Assembly: GCF_016283395.1 (NCBI RefSeq)
Contig: NZ_JAEEMU010000039.1
Span: forward strand, 77,446 to 141,445
Length of the DNA stretch: 64,000 nt
From: Ruminococcus sp.
GTDB taxonomy: Bacteria; Bacillota_A; Clostridia; Oscillospirales; Ruminococcaceae
Direction: 5' to 3'
Of this stretch, positions 25,612 through 35,052 are shown in pieces; position 1 is the first letter of the stretch; each line of letters opens with the position of its first letter. Below the pieces are notes generated by a model that was not told where the DNA came from, did not search any database, and saw only the letters and a list, made by a program, of their open reading frames with translations. Made by a program: the position numbers and the translations under genes.

Positions 25612-28600
25612 ATGAAAGCAAAAAAACTGCTCAGCGGTCTTACCTCTCTTGCTCTGTCACTTTCTGCATTTGCAGGACTTGGTGTTACAGACTCTTTCAG
25701 ACCGACAGGAGCAAAGGCAGCTTCGAACTGGAAGTTTGATTTCGGCGGCAGCGGCGCGGCAAGCGGCTATACGGGAGTTTCCGCTACTGACGGCTATAAT
25801 GCAGGCAGGGGTTACGGTTTCGCTCAGACAGGCAATGTTTCAAATGTATCCGCAGGAGGCAGCGGAGTTCTTGCAGACGCGGTAAAATTCAATAACTACG
25901 GTTCGGGAAATACATTCAATGTTGACCTTCCAAAGGGTTTGTATGAAGTTAAGGTGACTATAGGCAATGCACCTCGTACTACAATCAAGCTTGAGGGTAT
26001 GGTCCAGATGATGAATCTGACAGGCAGAGGAGCGACCGAGACAGTGAAGCTCCCTGTAACCGACGGACAGCTCAATATACAGGCTGTCGAAGGTATGAGC
26101 GGCAGAGAGCAGTCTATCTCTGCGGTTGAGATTACTCAGATAAACACCACAGGCGAAATGCCGCCTATGGTATGGATATGCGGCGACTCTACCGTTGCCA
26201 ATTACTATAACAGTGCTGATACCTCACAGCATGGCTGGGGACAGTTTTTCAACGGAAAGACCTTCGGCAGCAATTACGAAGTCCGCAATATGGCTACCAG
26301 CGGACAGTATGCAAAGGGATTCGTTGACGCAGGCCAGTTCGCTCCTATCGAGACCTACGGCAAGGCAGGAGATTACTACATAATCTCCATTGGTATCAAT
26401 GATTCCAACTACTCCAACGAGACGGAGTACTACAATACAGTTACCGATATGACCAAACGCGCCAAGGCAAAGGGCATGGAAGTAATTCTTGTAAAGCAGC
26501 AGGGCAGACGCGGCGACTTGCAGCGCAGTCCGAGACTTACAGGACGCTGGTACGGCGGTTCGCTTGACAAGATAGGCAGCGAGCAGAACGTAAGAGTAGT
26601 TGACCTGTTCACCAAATGGCAGAACTTCGGCCTTTCGGTTGGCTATGACGGTATGGCGTCATACTACGCTATACAGGCAAACGGATCAAACGATGATCTG
26701 CACCAGAGCAAGAAAGGTGCTCAGAAGATAGCCGAGATAATGGCTGAGGAGTTAGGTGCTCCGCCGAGAGAGCCTATCCACCCGAAGTCTGATGTAAGCT
26801 ATATGTTCAAGAACGTCAACAGCGGACTTTATATGGAAGTTGCTGACGGCAGCACAGCAAGCGGCGCAAATGTTCAGCAGTGGGGCGCAAGCTCGTCACA
26901 GCCACATAATACATGGAAGTGCGTGCAGGCTACAGGCGATTATTTCTACATAAAGCCAAGCAATGCGGATCTTTACCTCTATGTTGACAACGGAAGCCGT
27001 GATAACGGTGCAAATATGGTAGTTGCCGACAAGAACGGCTACAGTGACCAGTTCTTTAAGTTCCAGGACAACGGTGACGGCACAGTTACTATCCTCACAA
27101 GAGCTTCAAGAGATGCTTCTGCTGTTGAGGTAGGAAGTGCAGCTACAAATAACGGCGCAAATATCCAGCAGTGGGAAGTAAATGGTCATAACTGCCAGAA
27201 ATGGGAAATGATAGAGGTGGCTGATGCAGTGGTTACAACTACCACAACAACATCAACTACTACCACAACTACTGTGACTACAACTACCGAGGAAGTAAAG
27301 CCTACTACAACATCTTTCAACTTCTCGAATATCCCCGATTTCTTCATAGAGTATGGCGATGCCAACTGCGACGGCACAGTCGATATGTCGGATATAGTTC
27401 TTATAATGCAGGCACTTGCAAACCCGAACAAGTACGATATAGGCGGTTCTGACAGCCATGCTATCACCAACTTCGGACGTCTGAATGCGGACGTTACAGG
27501 CAACGGTGACGGTATGACAGTCAACGATGCTATGTTTATACAGAGATGTCTGCTTGGACTTGATACTCTTCCCGAACCTATCAGTGTAGTAGTTGCTACA
27601 ACCACAGCAGAACCAACTACTACGACCACAACAGCTGTTGCGACTACGACTACAACAGCACCTGTTCCCGTGAAGTATTTTGCAGTGGATCAGGTGTGGA
27701 CAAACGGTGTTACCGAGACTGTCAACAGCGGCTATACAAGGTCGGACGGTTACGTAAATCTTGATAATACTACCGACAGCAATATCACATTCACAGTTAA
27801 CGTTCCTCAGGACGGAAACTACATGACACATATACGCTTCGCAAACGGTTCCACAAGCGACCGCAAAATGAAGCTGTTTGTCAATAATAATATGGACAGC
27901 TGCTGGATGCAGTCCTTCCCCGGTACAGGTTCATGGACTGACTGGAATGAGTTCGGCATAGTTCTTCCACTCAAGGCAGGAAAGAACACTATCCTTTTTC
28001 AGTCTGCAATGTCAGAGGGCGGACCTAACCTTGACTACATAGAGCTTATCCTTACAGATGAGCCATATGCCGAGGTATATGATCCCTCACAGGAGCAGCA
28101 GAACACAGGCAGCGGTCAGCATACACTCTATATCGCAGGCGACTCAACTGTACAGAGCTACCGTGAGTCATATGCTCCGCAGCAAGGCTGGGGCTACTAT
28201 ATGCAGAGCTACTTCAACAGCGATATCACTGTTGCAAACCACTCCATAGCAGGAAGAAGCTCCAAGAAGTTCTATGATGAGGGCAGGTGGCAGACCATTG
28301 CCGACAGCCTTAAAACAGGCGATTTCGTTATGATACAGTTTGCTATCAATGATGCAGGTCAGTCAAATGCTGACAGATACGCTCCTACCTGCGGCAATGT
28401 TGATAATCCGTCATCGGGCTCATATGAGTGGTATATGACACAGTTCATCAAGTCCGCAAAGGACAAGGGAGCAACTCCAATACTTGTAACTACTACTATC
28501 GGCATGAAAGCTTACTCAAACGGCAGATTTGTCAACAGCTACACCAACTACAATGAGGCTTGCTACAATCTTGCAAAGAAGTACAGCATACCATGCATCG

Positions 28601-28797
28601 ACCTCAATACTCTCATGGTGAACCATTACAACTCAGTTGGCTATGATACAGCCAAGAGCTATCACCTTATGGGCGCAGTTTCAGGTTCTACAGACGGTAC
28701 TCACTTCTGTGAAAAGGGTGCAAATATCGTTGCAGGACTTGTTGCAGGCGAGATAAGAAAGCAGAACATAAGCGGACTTGCTTCATATCTGAAGTAA
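25612..28797 (+). CDS. Cellulosomal double SGNH/CE12-like esterase with CBM13 and internal dockerin
   Basis: 1061 residues, secreted (signal peptide ~1-37). Order: beta-sandwich module 40-178; SGNH hydrolase 186-382 with GDS Ser193, Asn263 and DxxH ending His364; ricin-type CBM13 395-535; Thr-rich linker; Ruminococcus-type dockerin 581-651 (GDANCDGTVDMSD and NADVTGNGDGMTVND calcium loops); second Thr linker; CBM6/35-like module 687-818; second SGNH hydrolase 838-1050 (Ser845, Asn913, His1031). Both catalytic parts resemble rhamnogalacturonan/pectin acetylesterases. It should be docked to the cellulosome and deacetylate pectin or xylan. RBS GGAGGAG. Confidence 0.93.
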   Translation: MKAKKLLSGLTSLALSLSAFAGLGVTDSFRPTGAKAASNWKFDFGGSGAASGYTGVSATDGYNAGRGYGFAQTGNVSNVSAGGSGVLADAVKFNNYGSGNTFNVDLPKGLYEVKVTIGNAPRTTIKLEGMVQMMNLTGRGATETVKLPVTDGQLNIQAVEGMSGREQSISAVEITQINTTGEMPPMVWICGDSTVANYYNSADTSQHGWGQFFNGKTFGSNYEVRNMATSGQYAKGFVDAGQFAPIETYGKAGDYYIISIGINDSNYSNETEYYNTVTDMTKRAKAKGMEVILVKQQGRRGDLQRSPRLTGRWYGGSLDKIGSEQNVRVVDLFTKWQNFGLSVGYDGMASYYAIQANGSNDDLHQSKKGAQKIAEIMAEELGAPPREPIHPKSDVSYMFKNVNSGLYMEVADGSTASGANVQQWGASSSQPHNTWKCVQATGDYFYIKPSNADLYLYVDNGSRDNGANMVVADKNGYSDQFFKFQDNGDGTVTILTRASRDASAVEVGSAATNNGANIQQWEVNGHNCQKWEMIEVADAVVTTTTTTSTTTTTTVTTTTEEVKPTTTSFNFSNIPDFFIEYGDANCDGTVDMSDIVLIMQALANPNKYDIGGSDSHAITNFGRLNADVTGNGDGMTVNDAMFIQRCLLGLDTLPEPISVVVATTTAEPTTTTTTAVATTTTTAPVPVKYFAVDQVWTNGVTETVNSGYTRSDGYVNLDNTTDSNITFTVNVPQDGNYMTHIRFANGSTSDRKMKLFVNNNMDSCWMQSFPGTGSWTDWNEFGIVLPLKAGKNTILFQSAMSEGGPNLDYIELILTDEPYAEVYDPSQEQQNTGSGQHTLYIAGDSTVQSYRESYAPQQGWGYYMQSYFNSDITVANHSIAGRSSKKFYDEGRWQTIADSLKTGDFVMIQFAINDAGQSNADRYAPTCGNVDNPSSGSYEWYMTQFIKSAKDKGATPILVTTTIGMKAYSNGRFVNSYTNYNEACYNLAKKYSIPCIDLNTLMVNHYNSVGYDTAKSYHLMGAVSGSTDGTHFCEKGANIVAGLVAGEIRKQNISGLASYLK

Positions 28798-28812
28798 GAG
28801 CTAAGAGCTTAG

Positions 28813-28840
28813 AAGGGGCGGAATTATCCGCCCCTTTTGC
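28813..28840 (+). terminator. Terminator of the esterase gene
   Basis: 10-bp arms AAGGGGCGGA/TCCGCCCCTT followed by TT; one of a recurring GGGGCGGAT-type hairpin family in this window. Confidence 0.8.
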
Positions 28841-28849
28841 TGTGCAAAC

Positions 28850-28880
28850 AAAAGAAAGGGACGCCGACTGGCGTCCCTTT
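28850..28880 (-). terminator. Hairpin after the ppiB operon
   Basis: 11-bp arms AAAGGGACGCC/GGCGTCCCTTT ahead of the minus-strand ppiB 3' end. On the minus strand it is followed by CTTTTGTTTG. Confidence 0.7.
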
Positions 28881-28913
28881 AATAATCACTAATCACTATG
28901 CACTTACAAGTTA

Positions 28914-29384
28914 TCACTCGATAGTAACTTTCTTCATTACCTGTGGAGTTGTTGGCTTGTCGTTGTAGTCTGTAGCGCACTCTGCTATCTCGTCAACCAC
29001 TTCCATGCCCTCGATGACCTTGCCGAATGCAGCATAGTTGCCGTCAAGGTGAGGAGCGTCCTCGTGCATGATGAAGAACTGTGAGCCTGCTGAGTTTGGC
29101 ATCATTGAACGAGCCATTGAGAGTACACCTCTTGTGTGCTTGAGGTCGTTCTTAACGCCGTTTGCAGCAAATTCGCCCTTGATCTGCCAGCCGGGACCGC
29201 CTGTGCCTGTGCCGTTAGGACAGCCGCCCTGTATCATAAATCCCGGGATAACTCTGTGGAATGTGAGTCCGTCATAAAAGCCCTGTTTTACAAGCTTTTC
29301 AAAGTTTTCACATGAGATAGGAGCAATATCGGGATAAAGCTCTATTTTGATCTTCTTGCCGTTTTCCATTTCGATAACTACCAT
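28914..29384 (-). CDS. ppiB: Cyclophilin-type peptidyl-prolyl isomerase
   Basis: 156 residues from the ATG at 29384 with GGAGGA upstream; the longer frame to 29495 runs into the upstream gene. Cyclophilin signatures FHRVIPGFMIQGG, GSQFFIM and LDGNYAAFGKV are present, including the catalytic Arg. No signal peptide, so it is cytoplasmic. It helps proline isomerisation during folding and is co-transcribed with the membrane protein gene 25 bp upstream. Confidence 0.96.
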   Translation of the reverse strand: MVVIEMENGKKIKIELYPDIAPISCENFEKLVKQGFYDGLTFHRVIPGFMIQGGCPNGTGTGGPGWQIKGEFAANGVKNDLKHTRGVLSMARSMMPNSAGSQFFIMHEDAPHLDGNYAAFGKVIEGMEVVDEIAECATDYNDKPTTPQVMKKVTIE

Positions 29385-29409
29385 TGTTATTTCCTCCGTA
29401 AAAAAATTA

Positions 29410-29841
29410 TCAGTCCATTTCGATAACGATCTTATCAGCAGGCTTGATATAGGTCGTAGCATTTTCAGCTTGCTCTCTGCCCTGATTATACTCATCGAGT
29501 ATAGAAAGGGTAGTAGTCGGCATATTGGCTTCTTCGGGACTTGTTACAGGGATAGTTTCGACTACCTCGCCGAAAAGATTTGTAACAGTAACGTATTCTC
29601 TTGTGTCCTCTTCCTGCGCGGGCAGGGAAGTATCTGACTGGGCATATGAAGAGAACTGATCGAGCGTAGGAGTTATCACATTATCCTCTGTGATAAGATG
29701 CGGTTCTTTCGATGTTGTATTCTTTGCACGGCTTTCTTTATTGGCTTTGATTATGTCCTCTGTACAGGATTTGCCTGCGAGAACAACGAGTCCTGCTGCA
29801 ATAAAAGCCAGAAATAAAGAGATTATCCTGTTTCTTTCCAC
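29410..29841 (-). CDS. Membrane-anchored hypothetical protein upstream of ppiB
   Basis: 143 residues. A single N-terminal hydrophobic helix (about 7-23) is followed by a Thr/Glu-rich extracytoplasmic region. A lipobox is not convincing (AGKSC). The preceding sequence has GGAGG before the ATG. No family is recognised. It forms an operon with ppiB. Confidence 0.6.
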   Translation of the reverse strand: MERNRIISLFLAFIAAGLVVLAGKSCTEDIIKANKESRAKNTTSKEPHLITEDNVITPTLDQFSSYAQSDTSLPAQEEDTREYVTVTNLFGEVVETIPVTSPEEANMPTTTLSILDEYNQGREQAENATTYIKPADKIVIEMD

Positions 29842-30003
29842 ATTTTCCTCCGTCCCTCAGCCTTAGCTGAAAAAAGTTTATATAATATTATAAACCAATA
29901 TTGGCGTATTGTCAAGAGTTTCATGCCGTCGTGGTATGAAACTCAGGTTGGTTTAGAAAAACATTCAAAAAAGGCGGACGCTTTGAAACGTCCGTCTTTG
30001 ATG

Positions 30004-31629
30004 CTATTCGAGAAGTCCCTTGATACCTTTTTCCGCAAAGGCTTCTTTGTAGTAAACGAGCTCCTCCTGTATGATATCGTCAATTACCTTCATGCCGAGA
30101 AGCTCCACAGGAGCTTTATCATCGGTGAGAATGTGTTTTCCTGCGTTGTAGCGCACAAGAGTGCCTTTTACGCTTGTCATGAGCCTGTGTAGCTCGGCGT
30201 TTTTCAGTGAGTCGATATTTTCGGCGAAGATATCGGTCATGCTGCCGTTATCGGAAGCAAAAAGCTCGCGGTTTGTAGAGCCTTCAACGTCAACAGTGTA
30301 TACATTTCCGAATACGGAAGCAATTGTGTCCGAAAGCCAGTCGTTTATGCCGTCAGAGCTCTCCGAGCGCATATTCATATTTACCACCATTACACCGTTT
30401 TCGTTGAGGTGCTCCTTTACGAGCGTGAAAAACTCCCTTGACGACATCTGGAATGGGATAGTTATATCCTGATAAGCGTCCACCATGATGATATCGTACT
30501 TCTTGTCACAGCCCCCGAGAAAGGCTCTGCCGTCATAGGTGGTGACTTTGATATTTTCGGGCAGCTCGAAGTAGCTGTGAGCGAGATCTGTTATCTTGTC
30601 ATCTATTTCTACACCCTCGGCGGTGATATTGCTGAAATAGGTGGAGCATTGCTTAGCGTAAGTGCCCGTGCCCATGCCGAGGATAAGCATATCCGCGTTA
30701 TCGGGAGAAGTTGTCATAAGTGGAGCAGCCATAGCGTAATCGTAGTACATACCTGTCAGCTCGCCTGATTTCATGTATACGGACTGAACTCCGAAAAGCA
30801 CATTTGTGGAAAGCTCGGTGCGCTCGGGGTAGTCCTTTACCTGCAGGTAGTTGTAGACGGATTCGCCCTCATAGGCAAGGTCCTTTTCCCAGAATGCAAA
30901 GCCCATTATAGGCGAAGTGAAGCAGCAGACGATGAAAAGTGCAGCCGCAATGCCTGTCTTTACAGCTCCGCGTTTTGAGCTTATGAAATATATGAGCCCT
31001 ATGACGAGCATTATACCTGCGAATATAAGGAAAGTAACGGCAGTTCCCACCGCAGGTATGGAAATGAACGTGGGAACGAAAGTGCCGATGATAGAGCCGA
31101 TAGTGTTTGCAGCACCGAGAGTACCAACAGTCTTGCCGCTGTCGTCCAGTGAGTCAACGGTGTATTTTACAAGTGAGGGAGTTACCGTACCAAGCAGGAA
31201 CAGAGGATAGACGAATACCACCATACAGGTCAGGAAAGCCGCCCATATGAGGAAGTTGGTGTTTATCGTGATAACAAGCAGTCCTGCAATTCCTGCGATA
31301 GCAAGCTTGCCTATGAACGGCACAGCGGCTATCCATATTGAAGCGATAAGTATGCGTCCGTAGAGCTTATCGGGATTGGGGTTCTTGTCGGCACTTCTGC
31401 CGCCGTAGATATTTCCGAGAGCCATAGCTATCATTATTGTACCGATTATAATAGTCCAGACTATCTGCGATGAACTGAAATAAGGTGCAAGGAGTCTGCT
31501 TGCGCCAAGTTCTACAGCCATAACGGACATACCTGCAAAGAATTCAGTGATGTATAAGTACCATTTGTTTTTGAGTATTTTGGGAAGCGGCTTTTTTTCA
31601 GCCGATGTGCTGACCGATCTTTTTTTCAT
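30004..31629 (-). CDS. Membrane-bound spermidine synthase-like protein
   Basis: 541 residues from the ATG at 31629, which has AGGAGA at good spacing. About seven membrane helices fill the N-terminal ~280 residues (FFAGMSVMAVELGASRL at the start is typical of MFS-spermidine synthase fusions). The C-terminal half is a Rossmann methyltransferase-like domain with LGMGTGTYA (SAM site), GVEID and DAYQD. Related proteins are annotated as fused MFS/spermidine synthase; the substrate is unknown. Confidence 0.85.
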   Translation of the reverse strand: MKKRSVSTSAEKKPLPKILKNKWYLYITEFFAGMSVMAVELGASRLLAPYFSSSQIVWTIIIGTIMIAMALGNIYGGRSADKNPNPDKLYGRILIASIWIAAVPFIGKLAIAGIAGLLVITINTNFLIWAAFLTCMVVFVYPLFLLGTVTPSLVKYTVDSLDDSGKTVGTLGAANTIGSIIGTFVPTFISIPAVGTAVTFLIFAGIMLVIGLIYFISSKRGAVKTGIAAALFIVCCFTSPIMGFAFWEKDLAYEGESVYNYLQVKDYPERTELSTNVLFGVQSVYMKSGELTGMYYDYAMAAPLMTTSPDNADMLILGMGTGTYAKQCSTYFSNITAEGVEIDDKITDLAHSYFELPENIKVTTYDGRAFLGGCDKKYDIIMVDAYQDITIPFQMSSREFFTLVKEHLNENGVMVVNMNMRSESSDGINDWLSDTIASVFGNVYTVDVEGSTNRELFASDNGSMTDIFAENIDSLKNAELHRLMTSVKGTLVRYNAGKHILTDDKAPVELLGMKVIDDIIQEELVYYKEAFAEKGIKGLLE

Positions 31630-31771
31630 AAAATTCTCCTGTATTACATTCAAAATTACTGCGTTTATTAGTATAACACATTTTTGCTGATAAATCAATG
31701 TTTTGAGTTATGGTATGGTTTGTGCATAAAAACGGTGATGTACTGCATATGTTTTAGCAGGAGGAGATAAT

Positions 31772-32503
31772 ATGAATAACGGTAATCTCGATATGGAAAA
31801 ATACAAGCAGGAGATGATGAAGCTCTACAGCAGGAGCACTTCTCCAAACGATACGGCAGAGGAGCTTCCGAAAGCTGCTTCCGAATACGATACACAGCCT
31901 GAGGAGATAAACGAGGTAGATGAAGATGCTCCCGATGATACAGCTTATGCTGAATATACCGAAGAGGACTTAAGCGGCGCAGAGGAGGATTACAACAGCC
32001 GCTTTCCCGAGCCTGAGCTTTCGGAGCTTGATACTGACTTCGGTACAGATACAAACAATGACAGTGAACCGCCGGAATATGATGCGGAGGAGCTTCTCGG
32101 CACTGAAAAGGGGTACATACAGGTAAATGTTCGTACAGGTGACGATACCTCGGCGGTCGCAGGAGCTATGGTAGCGGTTACTGCGGTAGTTGACGGCAAA
32201 AGGCTCGTTCTTGCTTCGGGAGTGACTGACGAGAGCGGCACTGCTCCGAAATTTACTCTGCCTGTACCCGACCTTGTACATTCGCAGGAGCCTTCCCCAG
32301 ATGAAAGACCTTATAATCTCTTTGATGTGAGCGTGACGGCGGAGGGATTTTTCAGAGCAAGGAGTGTAGATGTTCCTGTATTTTCGGGTATAACCTCTGT
32401 TCAGAACTTCAACCTTATACCTGTTCCGCTTATGATGAACAGCTCCGACGAGACTATGACATATTACAATGCAGAGCCAAATTTCGGCAGCGGAAAGGAG
32501 TGA
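31772..32503 (+). CDS. Acidic protein paired with SleC-like gene
   Basis: 243 residues. The N-terminal ~110 residues are very acidic and low-complexity. Residues ~112-225 resemble a carboxypeptidase-regulatory-like beta-sandwich (VRTGDDTSAVAGAMVAV, SGVTDESG). No signal peptide or membrane helix. The RBS AGGAGGAG is strong. The next gene starts 3 bp after its stop, so the two are coupled, and it probably assists that SleC-like protein. Confidence 0.65.
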   Translation: MNNGNLDMEKYKQEMMKLYSRSTSPNDTAEELPKAASEYDTQPEEINEVDEDAPDDTAYAEYTEEDLSGAEEDYNSRFPEPELSELDTDFGTDTNNDSEPPEYDAEELLGTEKGYIQVNVRTGDDTSAVAGAMVAVTAVVDGKRLVLASGVTDESGTAPKFTLPVPDLVHSQEPSPDERPYNLFDVSVTAEGFFRARSVDVPVFSGITSVQNFNLIPVPLMMNSSDETMTYYNAEPNFGSGKE

Positions 32504-32506
32504 GTG

Positions 32507-33898
32507 ATGCTTACAGGCACTCCGTTCATACCTGAGACTATCACTGTGCATCTTGGGACTCCCGATTCAGATGCTCCCGATGTTACAGTGGGATTTGCTT
32601 CATATATCAAGAATGTTGCGTCCAGCGAGATATATCCCACATGGCCCGAGAACGCCCTCAGAGCCAATATTTATGCAATAGTATCCTTTGCACTCAACAG
32701 GATATATACCGAGTGGTATCGTTCGAGAGGGTATGATTTCGACATAACAGCCACAACGCAGTATGACCAGAAGTTCATAAACGGCAGGGAGTATTTTGAG
32801 AATATCAGCTACCTTGTAGATGAGCTTTTCAACGATTATGTCAGGCGGCAGGGGAGCGTTGAGCCTCTGTTTACTGCGTTCTGCAACGGTACAACGACTA
32901 CCTGTGAGGGGCTTTCACAGTGGGGGACTGTTGCGCTTGCCAACCGCGGACTCACGCCCTATGAGATACTGCAATACTACTACGGCGAGAATATCGACAT
33001 AGTGAGAAATGCGCCCGTTCAGACTGCAATGCCATCATATCCAGATACAGAGCTGAGAAACGGTTCGTTCGGAAATGATGTGAAGTTCATACAGGTATGG
33101 CTCAACCGAATATCGCGGAGTTTCCCTGCGATACCGAAGATACCTGCTGCTGACGGAATATTCGATACAGCTACCGAGAACGCTGTCAGGAAGTTTCAAC
33201 AGATATTCGGGCTCGAGGAAACCGGTACGGTCAATGCGGCTACATGGTACAGGATAAGCTACATTTATACCAGTGTAAAGCGGCTTGCGGAGCTTGATTC
33301 TGAGGGACTCAGATTTGATGAGATATCGCCGCAGTTCAAGGAAGAACTGAGCATTGGTATGCAGAGCATAGAGGTGAGTATGCTGCAATACTATCTTGCT
33401 GTAATAGGAGCGTATTACGAAGCTGTAATGCCTGTTGAGGTAACCGGCTATTTCGGCGAGCAGACTGAGCGTTCGGTAAAGTCTTTCCAGAGAGTTTTCG
33501 GACTTCCGCAGACGGGAGTAGTCGACAGAGCTACAAGGAACGACCTTTTCCGCGCCTATCAGGGCATAGTTGAAAGTGTACCGCCTCAGTATACATATGT
33601 TGCGCTTTATCCGAATACTGTACTCCGTGAGGGAGCAAGCGGCGAGTCGGTAAAGATAATACAGCAGTACCTCACATACATCAACAGGAGCTACCCGAAT
33701 ATCCCAGCGGTAAGTGATACAGGCTATTTCGGCCCCCTTACAAGGCAGTCCGTAACAGCTTTTCAGCGTCAGTTCGGCATAGAACCTTCGGGTATAGTGG
33801 GAGCTGTAACATGGGACAGTATAGCAGGAGTGTATTCAGACCTGCGCTACGGCTTCGACAAGCGTCCCTATCAGAACCCCGGCTACACTATCAAATAG
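32507..33898 (+). CDS. SleC-like protein: SpoIID-type domain plus three peptidoglycan-binding domains
   Basis: 463 residues from the ATG at 32507 (AAGGAGTG upstream; a GTG lies one codon earlier). The N-terminal ~175 residues match the SpoIID/LytB-like part of clostridial SleC (NALRANIYAIVSFALNRIYTEWY, FCNGTTTTCEGLSQWG). Three PG_binding_1 units follow, each with the ...FGxxTxxAVxxFQxxFGLxxTG pattern. No signal peptide is seen, as expected for a protein made in a forespore or mother cell. The job would be spore cortex breakdown or wall remodelling. Confidence 0.8.
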   Translation: MLTGTPFIPETITVHLGTPDSDAPDVTVGFASYIKNVASSEIYPTWPENALRANIYAIVSFALNRIYTEWYRSRGYDFDITATTQYDQKFINGREYFENISYLVDELFNDYVRRQGSVEPLFTAFCNGTTTTCEGLSQWGTVALANRGLTPYEILQYYYGENIDIVRNAPVQTAMPSYPDTELRNGSFGNDVKFIQVWLNRISRSFPAIPKIPAADGIFDTATENAVRKFQQIFGLEETGTVNAATWYRISYIYTSVKRLAELDSEGLRFDEISPQFKEELSIGMQSIEVSMLQYYLAVIGAYYEAVMPVEVTGYFGEQTERSVKSFQRVFGLPQTGVVDRATRNDLFRAYQGIVESVPPQYTYVALYPNTVLREGASGESVKIIQQYLTYINRSYPNIPAVSDTGYFGPLTRQSVTAFQRQFGIEPSGIVGAVTWDSIAGVYSDLRYGFDKRPYQNPGYTIK

Positions 33899-33980
33899 CC
33901 CTTAGCCATTAGCCTTTAGCGTGTAGGGACGCGCATTACGCGTCCGAGAAATTAAGTATGGGCGGCTAATATCCGCCCGT
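33899..33980. repeat. REP-like hairpin repeats
   Basis: TTAGCC-type repeats, then GGGACGCG/CGCGTCC (33926-33945) and GGGCGG-CTAATAT-CCGCCC (33960-33978). It repeats the arrangement at 4832-4905. Confidence 0.5.
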
Positions 33981-33991
33981 GTATGTATGAC

Positions 33992-34024
33992 AAAAAACTC
34001 CCCTCACGGGGAGGGGAGTTTTTT
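33992..34024. terminator. Bidirectional terminator between convergent genes
   Basis: 9-bp arms AACTCCCCT/AGGGGAGTT with A- and T-runs on both sides, serving the SleC-like gene (plus) and the Cys-rich secreted protein (minus). Confidence 0.85.
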
Positions 34025-34869
34025 TATACTATTCTATCTTCACCATTAATCAGGAAATAACCCCATTTTTTTATTGGAAGAACTTCAATTTTATTTGCGC
34101 CTTTTACATAATTTTTAGCATCTTGACTTAAAAATGCGGCTTTTTCTTTATTGCATATAAAATCATCAAATTCTAATACAGTATAGCGTTTGTGACTTGA
34201 TTTATAGCATATACATTTTCCGCATTTTTTACAATAATAATTTTTACCCACTATTTCAGCAGTTGCTCCTAAATCGTCGGGCTGAATAACCACATTAAAT
34301 TTAGCATTATTTATGTTATGTTCTTTACCGCATGATGCCCCTGGATTTGCCTGAGCTTTTGTCAGCTGTTTTTCCCAGTGGTTTCCACAGCAAGTACAAA
34401 TAAGTACTTCTGATAATACACCGTTTCTTGATACAAAGGTACTATGTTTTACTTTATCTCTTCCATGTCTTCCTGCATTGCAAATTGTAAACTCACCTGG
34501 TTTTGACTTAAATACACGAGGTTTATATACCCATCTTGTATACTTTTCACCCTTAGCAGAGATTCTAACAAAGTTATTTTTTTCCTCATAGACTTTAACG
34601 ATTTTATACCTGTATAAAGCGTCCGAACCAAGAAGCTTGTTATCAATTATATTTTTATCATTGTCCTTGTTAGGGGTGCTTCTTGTGTTATATTTTTTTC
34701 CTTCTGTAATGTAGCCTTCATACATTACCTTTTCAGCTGCGTTTGCTTCGATTGAGCTGACAAGTTTGAAGTCAGGCTGAGGAGATGCTGTTGATGATGC
34801 TGTTACACCTGTAAAGAGTGCAAAAGCTGCGAGAGTGGTACAGAGTACCTTTTTAATTGTTTTTTTCAT
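34024..34869 (-). CDS. Secreted Cys-rich protein with SH3-like region
   Basis: 281 residues from the ATG at 34869 (AAGGAAG upstream). A signal peptide (~1-25, ending in the ASS/SPA area) is followed by a region like a bacterial SH3 domain (YNTRSTPNKD...YKIVKVYEEKNNFVRIS). Cys pairs follow: CTCC, CKKC and nearby single Cys, consistent with a metal-binding segment. The sequence is visibly more AT-rich than its neighbours. No family is recognised. SH3 plus PG-related neighbours suggest a cell-wall role. Confidence 0.6.
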   Translation of the reverse strand: MKKTIKKVLCTTLAAFALFTGVTASSTASPQPDFKLVSSIEANAAEKVMYEGYITEGKKYNTRSTPNKDNDKNIIDNKLLGSDALYRYKIVKVYEEKNNFVRISAKGEKYTRWVYKPRVFKSKPGEFTICNAGRHGRDKVKHSTFVSRNGVLSEVLICTCCGNHWEKQLTKAQANPGASCGKEHNINNAKFNVVIQPDDLGATAEIVGKNYYCKKCGKCICYKSSHKRYTVLEFDDFICNKEKAAFLSQDAKNYVKGANKIEVLPIKKWGYFLINGEDRIV

Positions 34870-35052
34870 GTTTTTTCTTCCTTTCAATATAGAAAAATTT
34901 TTTATACGGTGTTTCCCGTATTTATCTTACAGTTGTTATTCTACACGCTTTTCAGTGAATCAACAACGAAATAAGAGTGAAAGGAGAAAAAATGAGAGTT
35001 AACGAAATATAGCTAAAAAACTACTTATTATAATACAAAAGGAGCTGATATT

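Noticed and set aside
27228..27300. Short tandem ACT/ACA repeats that might be a CRISPR or microsatellite
   Set aside because: They are in frame and encode the Thr-rich linker of the dockerin esterase; no spacers.
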